NCBI RefSeq assembly: GCF_008974265.1
Contig: NZ_BKZW01000001.1
Coordinates: 744,001-808,000 of the forward strand
DNA length: 64,000 nt
Reading direction: 5' to 3'
Origin: Dictyobacter vulcani
GTDB lineage: Bacteria; Chloroflexota; Ktedonobacteria; Ktedonobacterales; Ktedonobacteraceae
Below are positions 36,956 to 45,145 of the stretch, piece by piece. Both the position numbers and the translations under genes were made by a program. Under the pieces are notes generated by a model, which saw only the letters and a list, made by a program, of their open reading frames with translations, was not told where the DNA came from and made no database searches. Each line of letters opens with the position of its first letter. Positions within the stretch are counted from its first letter, which is position 1.

Positions 36956-38857
36956 CTACTCCTTTTCCAGCGCAAGTCGTGCAAGGTAAATCCCAACAAA
37001 GGGATGACGCCACGTCCAAACTTTTCTCGGTTCCCATTCGCTAATTAAACCAGCAGACTGAGCTTCTTGATATAGGTCCTCAGATACCGCTCTTCCTTCA
37101 AGTCGGCAACCTTTTCGCCCAACTTCTTTCCAAATACGATAATCAAATTGAGCATCTCGGGTCAAATATGCAATTCGTGCAATTTCTTCAAGGGCTTCAG
37201 AGATGTGTTCCTTTCCCCATTCAGGTCTACGTTTCTGTACTTTAACTGAAAACCACTCTAGAAAAAATTTAGCTAAACAGAGGAAAGCATGTTCTTCTCC
37301 ATCAAGGAGGCAAGCCTGTTGTGCTTTAGGGAGTTTGCGAAGAGCATACCACATTGCAGGATGCCTCAATGCATCAAGCGTCGCATGGTGGATAGGAGGT
37401 TCAAACGCCTGAAAGTTAAGAGGTAAAGTCATCGTAGGATGAGATTGATCGGAAAGTGTCTGCTTAAAACGCTCAAGATAAGGGAACAAAACCTGCTCAA
37501 CAGCTTGAAGCAGTTCATTTGTTGAATAATCACTAACAGAAAGAATATGCGCATCATTTTCTTTCATCTCCGCCCACAAACTAATATTCAGAAAATTATC
37601 TAATAAACTACGTTCACGGCAGGTAACGATAAGTGTAGCATCTGGCGGTTCGATCTTTCCCGTTTTTGCCTGTTGGAATTGTAACTCTCTTTCTTTTTTC
37701 CAAAACCAGCTAATAATCTGACGCAGAGGCTCGTACCCATGAGTCATTTCATTTTTTTCATCTAGCCCATCAATTCCCAAACATAATACAGGATGAACAT
37801 TAGGGTTGGCAATCATTATTCTCTGAATGACTTGCTCCATTGGTTCAGTCCGTTTTTCCTCTGGAACACCCATCCATTCACCAACGATCCACGAGAGAGA
37901 TTGTACAGATCGCAACGGAATAAATGCGGTAGCTGCACCTCCTTTCTCATCGACTTCTTCTAAAATATTTTGTAATACATGCCAAGCAAGGACACTTTTT
38001 CCACTCCCACCAGGTCCCTGAAATATGAGAAATGAATGCTGTTTAAGCATTATCATAGCCTTCTCTAGGAGTGCAGTTCTCTGAACAGGCATTTCTCGTA
38101 AGCCAAGTATATGCATCACATCCTTACGGCTATACGAAGTGTATTCTCGAATAGCCGTTCTGGTCAATTTTCGAAGATGAGCATAGCTACAAAATGCCTT
38201 GACGAGATCTTCTTCATAAATCGGCTGGGCGTAATGCTTTGTTGCTCGCTCGACAAGCATTCCAATAAGTCTATATAAACCTCGTTCGAATTCCTCTTCG
38301 CTAACACCATAGTCATTAGCAAACGATCGTAGAGCAGCTTCAAAAGGTGAAAAGTCATATCTTTCAAGAATCTCTGTTTTTTGTAAAATATCATGCAGTT
38401 CGGCTTGTTCAAAAAGCGGATGTTTACGTCGTCCTTCAGGCTGAGTCAGTACTGGGTATAAAGTGGAGCTGATAGAACGATTTGTAATCACACGGAAAAG
38501 AAGCTTATGTGCTCCAGCAGGCCATTGTGCTAAACCACGGAGAAAGCCTTCACAGATCTCGGCAAGTTTACCTGGCGTAATAGGATCTCTTTCTGGATTT
38601 TGTGAATATTTAAATTGTATCAAAACATATGTATCAGGTTGATCAACGCCCAAACGGTGCGCTAAAGCATCAACATCATTTCTCTCATGATAAACTTCTC
38701 CATCATGAATAATTGCTAATAATGCTTCTAAATTATCATGCTCAACTGGCACCTTTGGGCTTTCAGCCATTGCAAGGAGGCTTAAAGTACCAACCACTTG
38801 ATAAAGAAAACCAATGAGAGCAACTTGTCCACCGTCAAACTTCTGCATATTTGCCAT
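36956..38857 (-). CDS. Nuclease-NACHT-like STAND NTPase
   Basis: A 633-residue multidomain protein. Residues 8-130 resemble the DUF4297/Cap4-type nuclease domain: GGQVALIGFLYQ, then acidic residues and the Q-F-K motif in YVLIQFKYSQ (81-83). Residues 275-480 are a STAND/NACHT-like P-loop NTPase: Walker A GPGGSGKS (281-288), Walker B CLGIDGLDE (362-367) and the arginine-containing ATLIVTCRER. A helical C-terminus of ~130 residues follows, too short for the usual repeat sensor; the next gene is a large HEAT solenoid. Antiviral STAND proteins of the Avs and bNACHT groups combine the same three parts in one chain. First gene of the cassette. Confidence 0.78.
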   Translation of the reverse strand: MANMQKFDGGQVALIGFLYQVVGTLSLLAMAESPKVPVEHDNLEALLAIIHDGEVYHERNDVDALAHRLGVDQPDTYVLIQFKYSQNPERDPITPGKLAEICEGFLRGLAQWPAGAHKLLFRVITNRSISSTLYPVLTQPEGRRKHPLFEQAELHDILQKTEILERYDFSPFEAALRSFANDYGVSEEEFERGLYRLIGMLVERATKHYAQPIYEEDLVKAFCSYAHLRKLTRTAIREYTSYSRKDVMHILGLREMPVQRTALLEKAMIMLKQHSFLIFQGPGGSGKSVLAWHVLQNILEEVDEKGGAATAFIPLRSVQSLSWIVGEWMGVPEEKRTEPMEQVIQRIMIANPNVHPVLCLGIDGLDEKNEMTHGYEPLRQIISWFWKKERELQFQQAKTGKIEPPDATLIVTCRERSLLDNFLNISLWAEMKENDAHILSVSDYSTNELLQAVEQVLFPYLERFKQTLSDQSHPTMTLPLNFQAFEPPIHHATLDALRHPAMWYALRKLPKAQQACLLDGEEHAFLCLAKFFLEWFSVKVQKRRPEWGKEHISEALEEIARIAYLTRDAQFDYRIWKEVGRKGCRLEGRAVSEDLYQEAQSAGLISEWEPRKVWTWRHPFVGIYLARLALEKE

Positions 38858-39370
38858 TGAGCGATCTCACCTTACTTGATCAAGTATCACTAGTTACCTG
38901 TGTCTCAAGCAAATTATAAAAGAAACATTTCTATCGTTTTCTATTTTAAAATATTTAAATACAAGAATATCATAATAAAAAAACAAGTTCAAGAATGAAA
39001 ACAAAGTGGAGCATACACCGCACCAATAATCAAATTGACAACACTACTTGAGTATTTCTTAAGGATTCATAAAATACTATCTATTGCCTATCTTAAAGTG
39101 CATCACTGAGGTTTAGCAAATTGTGTATCTCATAAACCCTGTTTCATTATGATGCTTTACTAGAAAAGAAAGGCTATGGTATATTATAGCCAAAAAAACT
39201 TTTTGGCTATAATATACCATAGCCTTTATACAGGTGGCACAAGCAAACGGTCAGGCAGAGAAAGGCTTGGCATACGTATTTTATCACCACATACTTTCAG
39301 TGATATACAAACACTAAAATAGATCGTATTTCAATTGGGGCAAAGCAAAAAAGAGCATAGAACATTGGAT
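38858..39370. other. Gene-free stretch with a long palindrome
   Basis: About 510 AT-rich bases carrying the presumed promoter of the NACHT cassette (not identifiable by eye) and the perfect 28-bp hairpin at 39169-39227. No gene seen. Confidence 0.5.
39169..39227. repeat. Perfect 28-bp inverted repeat, 3-base loop
   Basis: Left arm 39169-39196 (AAAGGCTATGG...GCCAAAAA) and right arm 39200-39227 are exact reverse complements with loop AAC. Too long and too perfect for an ordinary terminator; see findings. Confidence 0.85.
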
Positions 39371-41107
39371 CCCACATTCCGCAGGGTAATTGACAGGAAA
39401 TCTAAAATTCGATAAGGTAGTCTCAGCACAAAAAGGAGCAGAAAAAGAGCATGCAACGAGCTGAGGATTACCAGAACGAACGGTTGGATCATTTGGGTAT
39501 TGTCGCGGGAGTCTGTCAGGAAATAGGCTTGGCCGCGTGGTTGGATGCCTTGGAACCGAAACAGCAACGTGTGGTGAGTTATGGAACTGCAACCGTCGCC
39601 ATGATTCTCAACGGCTTGGGTTTTGCCAATCGCCAACTCTATCTGGTCCCACAATTCTTCGAGAACAAGCCGGTTGCCCACCTGCTGGGAGCAGGTATCA
39701 GCGCTGATATGCTCAACGACGATTGCCTGGGACGTACCCTGGATTGGCTCTACGCGCAAGATGTGACCACCGTGTTCGCTGGCATCGCCCATCAGGCCCG
39801 CCAACGCTTTGGGGTGAAAGCACGGCATCTTCATGTGGATACCACTTCCTTTTCGGTCAATGGAGCCTACGAAACCAACCAGGAAAACGAGCACGTGATT
39901 GCCATTACCCATGGCTACTCGCGGGATCATCGCGAAGATCTCAAACAGTGGATGTTGGCACTGGCGACCACGCATCAGGGAGATATTCCGCTCTTTTTGC
40001 AGCCTCTTTCGGGGAACAGCAGCGATAAAGAGAGCCTGGTTAAGGTTATTGCGGATCTGCATGCTCAATTGCGGCAGCAAGAGCCCGAAGAAAAAACCAT
40101 CTACGTCTCCGATAGTGGTCTCTACAGTACGGCAAATGTGCGCCAGCTCAATCAAGCTGGGGTGAGGTGGGTCAGTCGTGTTCCTGAAACCAGCAAAGAA
40201 GCCAAAGCTGCCGTGATCCAAGCCGAGGATGCGTGGCAGCCCAGCGCTGATGGGACACGCAGCATGATTGTGCAGCAGATGGATCTGCCGCAAGGACCGG
40301 AGCGTTGGATCGTGGTTCGCAGTGTCGATGGGGTCAAGCGCGCGTTGCAGACGGCTCGCAAGCAAGCTGACAAGCAGGTAGACGCGTGGGCAAAGAAGTT
40401 GTGGCATGTGAGCACCAAGTCGTTTGCCTGTCGAGAGGATGCGCAACAGGCCTGGGAGCAGAGCTTGAAAGGCCTGCCGGAGTGGCTGGAAGTCTCGGTG
40501 GAACTCAAGAGCCAGGCGGTCTTTGAAGGACGAGGCCGTCCTGCTCGGGATGCGGAGCCAAGCGGGCTGCGCTGGAGTGTCACATCGCAGGTCATCCTCA
40601 ACGAAACGAAGCTGCTGGCCTACGCTCAGCGCAAAGCCTGTTTTGTCATCGCCACCAATGTCGTGGATGAAGCGGACACCTCCAATGAGGAGGTGATCAG
40701 CCTGTATCTGGAGCAGGGCAGCGTAGAACGGGGCTTCCGTTTCTTGAAAGATCCCTTGTTTCTGGCCTCCTCGGTCTTTGTAAAAAAACCAGAACGCATT
40801 GTGGCATTGAGCTTGATCATGGTGCTCGCGTTGTTGGTGTACCGTCTGGCTGAACATCGCTTGCGTGAGCAATTGCTGGCAAGCGGGCAAACGATCCCCA
40901 ATCAAGTCAACAAGCCTACGGCTCGACCAACGATGCGCTGGGTGTTCCAATGCTTTGAAGGCATTGAATTGTTGCAGATCCGCACAGGAACCAGAACGGA
41001 GTCGGTTGTCCTCCGCTTGCAGCCACTGCATCAAAAGATCCTTTCGTTACTGGGACCAGCCTATCAACAATTCTATTTTTTTTCAGATTGAAACTGCGGA
41101 ATGTGGG
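39371..41107. mobile_element. Intact IS1634-type insertion sequence
   Basis: A 1737-bp element bounded by perfect 14-bp inverted repeats: CCCACATTCCGCAG at 39371-39384 and its reverse complement at 41094-41107. Both flanks carry the same six bases, TTGGAT (39365-39370 and 41108-41113), the target-site duplication. One intact transposase gene fills it. Intact frame, ends and duplication indicate recent insertion. Confidence 0.93.
39451..41091 (+). CDS. IS1634 family transposase
   Basis: A 546-residue DDE transposase of the IS1634 group (IS4 superfamily, DUF4277-type N-terminus: LDHLGIVAGVCQEIGLAAWLDAL). First catalytic Asp in KARHLHVDTTSFSVNG, second in TIYVSDSGLYSTAN, and the Glu in the late ISLYLEQGSVERGFRFLKDP (the YREK-like signature). 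ATG start with AAGGAG upstream inside the element. Complete. A 567-codon antisense frame covers the same stretch but is only its shadow. Confidence 0.92.
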   Translation: MQRAEDYQNERLDHLGIVAGVCQEIGLAAWLDALEPKQQRVVSYGTATVAMILNGLGFANRQLYLVPQFFENKPVAHLLGAGISADMLNDDCLGRTLDWLYAQDVTTVFAGIAHQARQRFGVKARHLHVDTTSFSVNGAYETNQENEHVIAITHGYSRDHREDLKQWMLALATTHQGDIPLFLQPLSGNSSDKESLVKVIADLHAQLRQQEPEEKTIYVSDSGLYSTANVRQLNQAGVRWVSRVPETSKEAKAAVIQAEDAWQPSADGTRSMIVQQMDLPQGPERWIVVRSVDGVKRALQTARKQADKQVDAWAKKLWHVSTKSFACREDAQQAWEQSLKGLPEWLEVSVELKSQAVFEGRGRPARDAEPSGLRWSVTSQVILNETKLLAYAQRKACFVIATNVVDEADTSNEEVISLYLEQGSVERGFRFLKDPLFLASSVFVKKPERIVALSLIMVLALLVYRLAEHRLREQLLASGQTIPNQVNKPTARPTMRWVFQCFEGIELLQIRTGTRTESVVLRLQPLHQKILSLLGPAYQQFYFFSD

Positions 41108-41113
41108 TTGGAT

Positions 41114-41369
41114 ATGAAGGCCAAGATATTAAAAGTCGAAGTCAAAAAAATCCCTACCTCATGGGCTGCGCGCTTCATTCATTACTCTTTCTCTTGGAGG
41201 TGAGGCAACACTGACCCCAAGTACAATATGCAGCCAGGCACGACAACCCATGCGCAGCCGAACACACTCAGAAGCACAAACTCAGCCTAGATGATAATGC
41301 TATCAATGATGGTAGACCCTATCCTCGTCTTTCTTCTCGTTAAGTAGCGCACTCTATGGAAGGAGATCC
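41114..41369. other. Short stretch after the IS, no supported gene
   Basis: A 29-codon frame (41114-41203, MKAKILKVEVKKIPTSW...) starts right after the target duplication; it may be the 5' end of whatever was interrupted or chance. AGGAG at 41361-41365 is the ribosome site of the next gene. Confidence 0.35.
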
Positions 41370-42247
41370 ATGCTAATGACGTACTTCTCGAAATATTACG
41401 TATACACATTAGCCTATCCAGACGGTCACATTTTCTATGTAGGAAAGGGACAAGGAGATCGCATCCATCAACACGAGAAAGAAGCTCAGCGATATCGGTA
41501 TTCCTATACTGCACATCCCACCGGGATAACAAGTGATAAAATTCATGCCATCCTCCAGATTTGGGCTTCGGGGGCACTGTTGTGAAACAGAAAATCTTTG
41601 AAACAGATGATGAACACGAAGCAAATGCCTATGAAAAGCAGTTCATCGCCCAATGTGATCAACAGTACCTCACCAATCGTACAAAAGGTGGAGGACCAGA
41701 ATTTAGCAAGCGTGATCCCTATGCCAGGATCAAATACCGCCACTTGTACTACTCCCCTCCTGAAGCGCGTGAAAAGTTAGGGATCTCGTCTCATGTCTGG
41801 GTTAATCTCGCTCACGCCAATGTCCTCAAATTCTATCAAGTCGAAGGGTGCACGCTACCAGTTCTGAGTCGTCAAGAAATTGATGCGTTTGCAGAACGTA
41901 TTCAGAAGGAAACATATCCCATTGAAGTTTGGGAAATGCCGTCACGCACACAAGCGGTATCTTCTATAAATGATACGCCTTCTCTCCCTACACCGAAGGA
42001 ACAACCCTACAAAAGTCGATTAGAGATGCTCCAAGATGCGAAAACGTTCGCGCTAGAGCAGGCACAACAAACAGAGCCATCGTATCTCTGTTATATGATT
42101 GGTGCATATGAAAAAACAGCCGAGGGACATGGACAACCTGTACAAAGGTGGGAAATACACATACAGGTACATGAGGAACAGCTTATCTACACAGTAGAAT
42201 TCCAACAAGGTCGATTTGTGCTCATCAAGATATCCATCACACCATAA
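41370..42247 (+). pseudogene. GIY-YIG nuclease-domain protein, one-base frameshift
   Basis: The N-terminal frame has a GIY-YIG domain: YYVYTLAYPDGHIFYVGKGQGDRIHQHEKEA, the LEM-3-like variant with Y-V-Y ... Y-V-G. After KIHAILQIWASG the frame is lost in a G5 run (41570-41574); adding one G joins it to GTVVKQKIFETDDEHEANAYEKQFIAQ, which carries the conserved Glu and the EKQFI helix of the same domain. The corrected product is 292 residues, with a C-terminal region (WVNLAHANVLKFYQVEGCTLPVLS and a beta-rich tail) that I do not recognise. AGGAG lies before the ATG. Mutation or homopolymer error cannot be decided here. Confidence 0.8.
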
Positions 42248-42300
42248 TTGCATGCTATAAATACAAAACAATCTTTTTACCGATAAAGAAATGCTGACAC

Positions 42301-42329
42301 TTGACATGCTTGTCAACTTTCTGTATCCT
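42301..42329 (+). promoter_or_regulatory. Promoter with embedded dyad before nucleotidyltransferase B
   Basis: TTGACA (42301-42306), 17-base spacer, TATCCT (42324-42329). The -35 is half of a perfect dyad, TTGACATGCTTGTCAA (42301-42316), a likely repressor site. Confidence 0.6.
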
Positions 42330-42361
42330 TCGAGAAAGAAACCTATGTCGGAGCAGATACA

Positions 42362-43207
42362 ATGAGAACACAATCGATTGATACCTCCCCAGAATTCGAG
42401 CGGATACAGATTGATCGCATCCGTGCATTTTCCGCCGCCAAAAAGTTCAGATCGGTCTGCAGTTGGACACAATCCATAACATACGCCAATCTTGAGACAA
42501 CTCATGGATCTTCTCTTCAGGATCGTATGGTGGCATTTGTTGCTCGCGAATATGGGAATCACCTTGCACACATCTTTGCCAATGCGATTGAAACGCAACA
42601 AACCTGGAACCTCCAGGCACCTGACATTCAGGAGGCTGTCCGCCCGATCATCGAGATCGCAGAACAGCTCAAAGTTCCGACCCTAATGATGGGCTCTGTG
42701 GCAAACTCAATCTACGGCTTGCCCAGATCCGTACAGGATGTCGACCTCCTAGCCGATTTCAACGGAGACCACCTTGCTTTTCTCTTTGAGCACCTAACAC
42801 ACGATTATATTTTCGATCCAGACACAATCACCCTGGCTCTCCTCCAGCATACACCTTTCAGTGTGCTGCATCTCTCGCGGCTCATCAAAATCGATATCTT
42901 CCTACCCTCTACAGTGCTTGACAAAGCGGTCTTAGCACGTCGACAGCCCCATGTACTCATCGAAGGAAGAGCCCCATTTTTTCTCGCATCTCCTGAAGAC
43001 GTGACACTGCTCAATCTCTTAAACTATCAAAAACAGGGAAACACCGCCGATGATCAATGGAACGATATTTTGGGTCTCCTCAAGGTGCAAGCACCAACCA
43101 TAGATGTCACCTATCTGAGTCAACAAGCAGCAATGCTAGGCATTGCAACCCCTTTATCACAAGCGCTTCTCGACGCTGGCATTCATAGTAACACATCAGC
43201 CAGATAG
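42362..43207 (+). CDS. MNT-type nucleotidyltransferase (paralogue B)
   Basis: A 281-residue paralogue of the gene at 25942-26955, sharing the same opening (MRTQSIDTS) and plan. Pol-beta nucleotidyltransferase motif MMGSVANSIYGLPRSVQDVDLLADF (GS...D-x-D), third acidic residue in RLIKIDIFLP, then the conserved PEDVTLLNLLNYQ and DDQWNDILGLLKVQ. It ends cleanly at DAGIHSNTSAR, showing that the tail on paralogue A is foreign. Lies 78 bases before paralogue C. Resembles AbiEii-type toxins and sugar-nucleotide-like NTases; no antitoxin partner of known family is adjacent. Confidence 0.72.
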   Translation: MRTQSIDTSPEFERIQIDRIRAFSAAKKFRSVCSWTQSITYANLETTHGSSLQDRMVAFVAREYGNHLAHIFANAIETQQTWNLQAPDIQEAVRPIIEIAEQLKVPTLMMGSVANSIYGLPRSVQDVDLLADFNGDHLAFLFEHLTHDYIFDPDTITLALLQHTPFSVLHLSRLIKIDIFLPSTVLDKAVLARRQPHVLIEGRAPFFLASPEDVTLLNLLNYQKQGNTADDQWNDILGLLKVQAPTIDVTYLSQQAAMLGIATPLSQALLDAGIHSNTSAR

Positions 43208-43285
43208 TCTCACGCAACATCATGCGCACTGCAGTTCTGTAGAAGGTCTCGCGGAAAGATTCCGCTTCACAGGAAGGAAACACGA

Positions 43286-43882
43286 ATGTCCTCGGCTTCA
43301 CCAATGAATACTCCAGAGATTATTCAAGCAATTAGCCCTCTCATTGATGCCTTTGATCGCTTTAACATTCCCTATTTTATTGGCGGATCAGTGGCGAGTT
43401 CAATTCATGGAAGACGGCGAGCGACCCAGGATGTTGATATCGTGGCGGCCATTCAACGTCACCATGTCCAAGCGCTCGTGAAAGTGCTTGAAAATGACTA
43501 TTATATCGACGGTACGATGATCCGAGGAGCCATTGTGAATCAATCTTCATTCAACGTGCTCCACAACGATACGGGCGTCAAAGTTGATGTGTTCGTGTTG
43601 AAGTCAAGCGAGTTTGCACGTCACGAACTCGGGCGTGCGCGGGAGGAGGTAATTGAACAGGGGAGCCGCCCTTTCTATGTTGCCTCGCCAGAAGATGTCA
43701 TTCTCACGAAACTTAATTGGTGGAAAATGGGAGGGGGAATATCTACACGACAATGGAATGATATTGTTGAAGTCATCAAGCGCACGGGAGATGCTCTCGA
43801 TATAGTGTATTTGAGGCAATTCGCGCCCCATCTTGGCGTCACAGATATTCTAGAGCAAGTACTCATTGATGCTGGGAAATAA
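43286..43882 (+). CDS. MNT-type nucleotidyltransferase (paralogue C)
   Basis: A 198-residue minimal version of the same fold: YFIGGSVASSIHGRRRATQDVDIVAAI, then VKVDVFVLKSSEFARHELGRA, SPEDVILTKLNWWKMGG and RQWNDIVEVIKRTGDALD. It lacks the ~85-residue N-terminal segment present in A and B. Twenty bases separate it from the downstream hicB-like gene in the same direction. Function unknown; possible toxin, antitoxin or RNA-modifying enzyme. Confidence 0.75.
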   Translation: MSSASPMNTPEIIQAISPLIDAFDRFNIPYFIGGSVASSIHGRRRATQDVDIVAAIQRHHVQALVKVLENDYYIDGTMIRGAIVNQSSFNVLHNDTGVKVDVFVLKSSEFARHELGRAREEVIEQGSRPFYVASPEDVILTKLNWWKMGGGISTRQWNDIVEVIKRTGDALDIVYLRQFAPHLGVTDILEQVLIDAGK

Positions 43883-43901
43883 ACCATCAGAGAGAAGCCT
43901 C

Positions 43902-44120
43902 ATGGGAACCAAGCCACTGCGCTACTCAATGAACATCCAATGGAGCGAAGAGGATCAGGTATACATTGTCACAGTTTCAGAGCTTCCAGGATGCAAAACC
44001 CATGGAAAAACATACGTCAAAGCCGTCAAAAAAGGTCAGGATGCAATAGAAAGTTGGATTGAGGCAAACAAAGCATGGGAGCGTCCAATCCCTGCTCCAA
44101 ACATTATCATGACCGCATAA
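43902..44120 (+). CDS. HicB-like antitoxin-family protein (copy 2)
   Basis: A 72-residue near-copy of the protein at 29044-29262, differing at about a dozen positions and sharing the MNIQWSEEDQ.YIVTV and LPGCKTHGKTY core. Start ATG at 43902 with AGAGAAG upstream. Again no HicA beside it; instead it follows nucleotidyltransferase C by 19 bases. The duplicated stretch continues for ~40 bases after the stop and then gives way to a transposase fragment. Confidence 0.8.
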   Translation: MGTKPLRYSMNIQWSEEDQVYIVTVSELPGCKTHGKTYVKAVKKGQDAIESWIEANKAWERPIPAPNIIMTA

Positions 44121-44157
44121 AATACATACCACATACGATCAACAAGAGAGGCTGAAA

Positions 44158-44228
44158 AATAATTTTCCTCCATTATCTGTATCGAGCCCCAGGATGGAAA
44201 AAGGGAAGAACTCGCGTGCCTGCCGCAA
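44158..44228 (-). mobile_element. Transposase fragment matching the ISNCY-like element at 31 kb
   Basis: TTTTCCTCCATTATCTGTAT and the following ~50 bases match 31349-31418, the part of the transposase coding for LGLDTDNGGEF, with few changes. Only this ~70-base piece is present. The next ~90 bases hold a short open tail (AVKSYEVAVEQYAQQLIQ... ending at a TAA near 44325) of no known family. Confidence 0.75.
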
Positions 44229-44399
44229 TTTTCACTCAAGCAGTAAAATCTTATGAAGTTGCTGTAGAGCAATATGCGCAACAACTCATTCAGACCTGCA
44301 AGCGAATGTATGCCCTCGAAGAATAACACAGAAAGTATGCCTCACCAGAGACCCAGGGAGAGCAATCTGAAATCACTCCTTGGAATATGTCCAAAGGCT

Positions 44400-45128
44400 C
44401 TACATTATGAGAGGCTTTTTACTATCCTTTTTGTTTCCTTTAGTATTTGGTGTAGCCTTAATAGCAGGACGCCAAGTCAAAAAGTCTCTATGTACTCCTT
44501 CTTCATCTGTAAAGCTAGTAACTCTTGCATGTTTATTTGCAGGTTTCTCAACTAAAGAAAATTCTTTTAAATCTACGTGTACAATTTCTCGTACACATAT
44601 TTCTCCCATATAAGGCTTCCCTACTAAATGGTCACATTCACCATACTCTTGCTTACAAATAGAACATCTGGCTTCTTTGATTATCATGCCAGGGCTAGCA
44701 AACATTTGTTTAGGAAACAAGTGATGTTCCAATATAGAGAGGTGGCTACTATAATTGTCCAGATGACTCGCTACTGAATGGGCCTGCATAGCAGTTTTAA
44801 CAGCCATCTGAGCATTTACAAGGCAATCCCACGCGAGGCCTGCATCATCATCCTTTAAGGCAATCCACATACTCAATTCATTGCTGATAGCATTTATTAT
44901 TTCTTGGAAACTTAATAACTTATTCGCTGAATCTTCAACTTCATACGAAACAGCTTTCTTTTTCAATGTCTGCGCTTTTGCCTCTAGCTCTTTCAATTTT
45001 TCTCGTGCCTGGGCTTGAAATTCTTTCGCCCTGGTGGCAAAGCAAAAATTTTGGCACTCGTTTAGCAAAACTCGCCATTCATTCTCAAATGCATCTATCT
45101 CTTCAGAAATTGTGATTTTTCCATTCAC
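44400..45128 (-). CDS. Unknown protein with coiled coil and zinc-knuckle-like motif
   Basis: A 242-residue protein not assigned to a family. N-terminal half is helical with a coiled-coil stretch (KEFQAQAREKLKELEAKAQTLKKKA). The middle holds ARCSICKQEYGECDHLVGKPYMG, a C-x2-C-x6-C-x-H arrangement that could bind zinc. C-terminal tail is basic (NTKGNKKDSKKP). It follows the 194-residue gene by 17 bases on the same strand; the pair is probably one unit. Confidence 0.6.
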   Translation of the reverse strand: MNGKITISEEIDAFENEWRVLLNECQNFCFATRAKEFQAQAREKLKELEAKAQTLKKKAVSYEVEDSANKLLSFQEIINAISNELSMWIALKDDDAGLAWDCLVNAQMAVKTAMQAHSVASHLDNYSSHLSILEHHLFPKQMFASPGMIIKEARCSICKQEYGECDHLVGKPYMGEICVREIVHVDLKEFSLVEKPANKHARVTSFTDEEGVHRDFLTWRPAIKATPNTKGNKKDSKKPLIM

Positions 45129-45145
45129 ATTAAACTCCTCTTTAG

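Noticed and set aside
36956..38857. Calling the NACHT gene a known Avs type
   Set aside because: The chain lacks the long C-terminal repeat sensor of Avs1-4, and the family of the N-terminal nuclease cannot be settled by eye.
39331..41034. A 567-codon open frame antisense to the IS1634 transposase
   Set aside because: It mirrors the sense gene, has no family features, and such long antisense shadows are common in GC-balanced transposase genes.
41114..41203. 29-codon frame right after the IS1634 target duplication
   Set aside because: Too short and without homology to call a gene; recorded only as a possible remnant of the interrupted locus.
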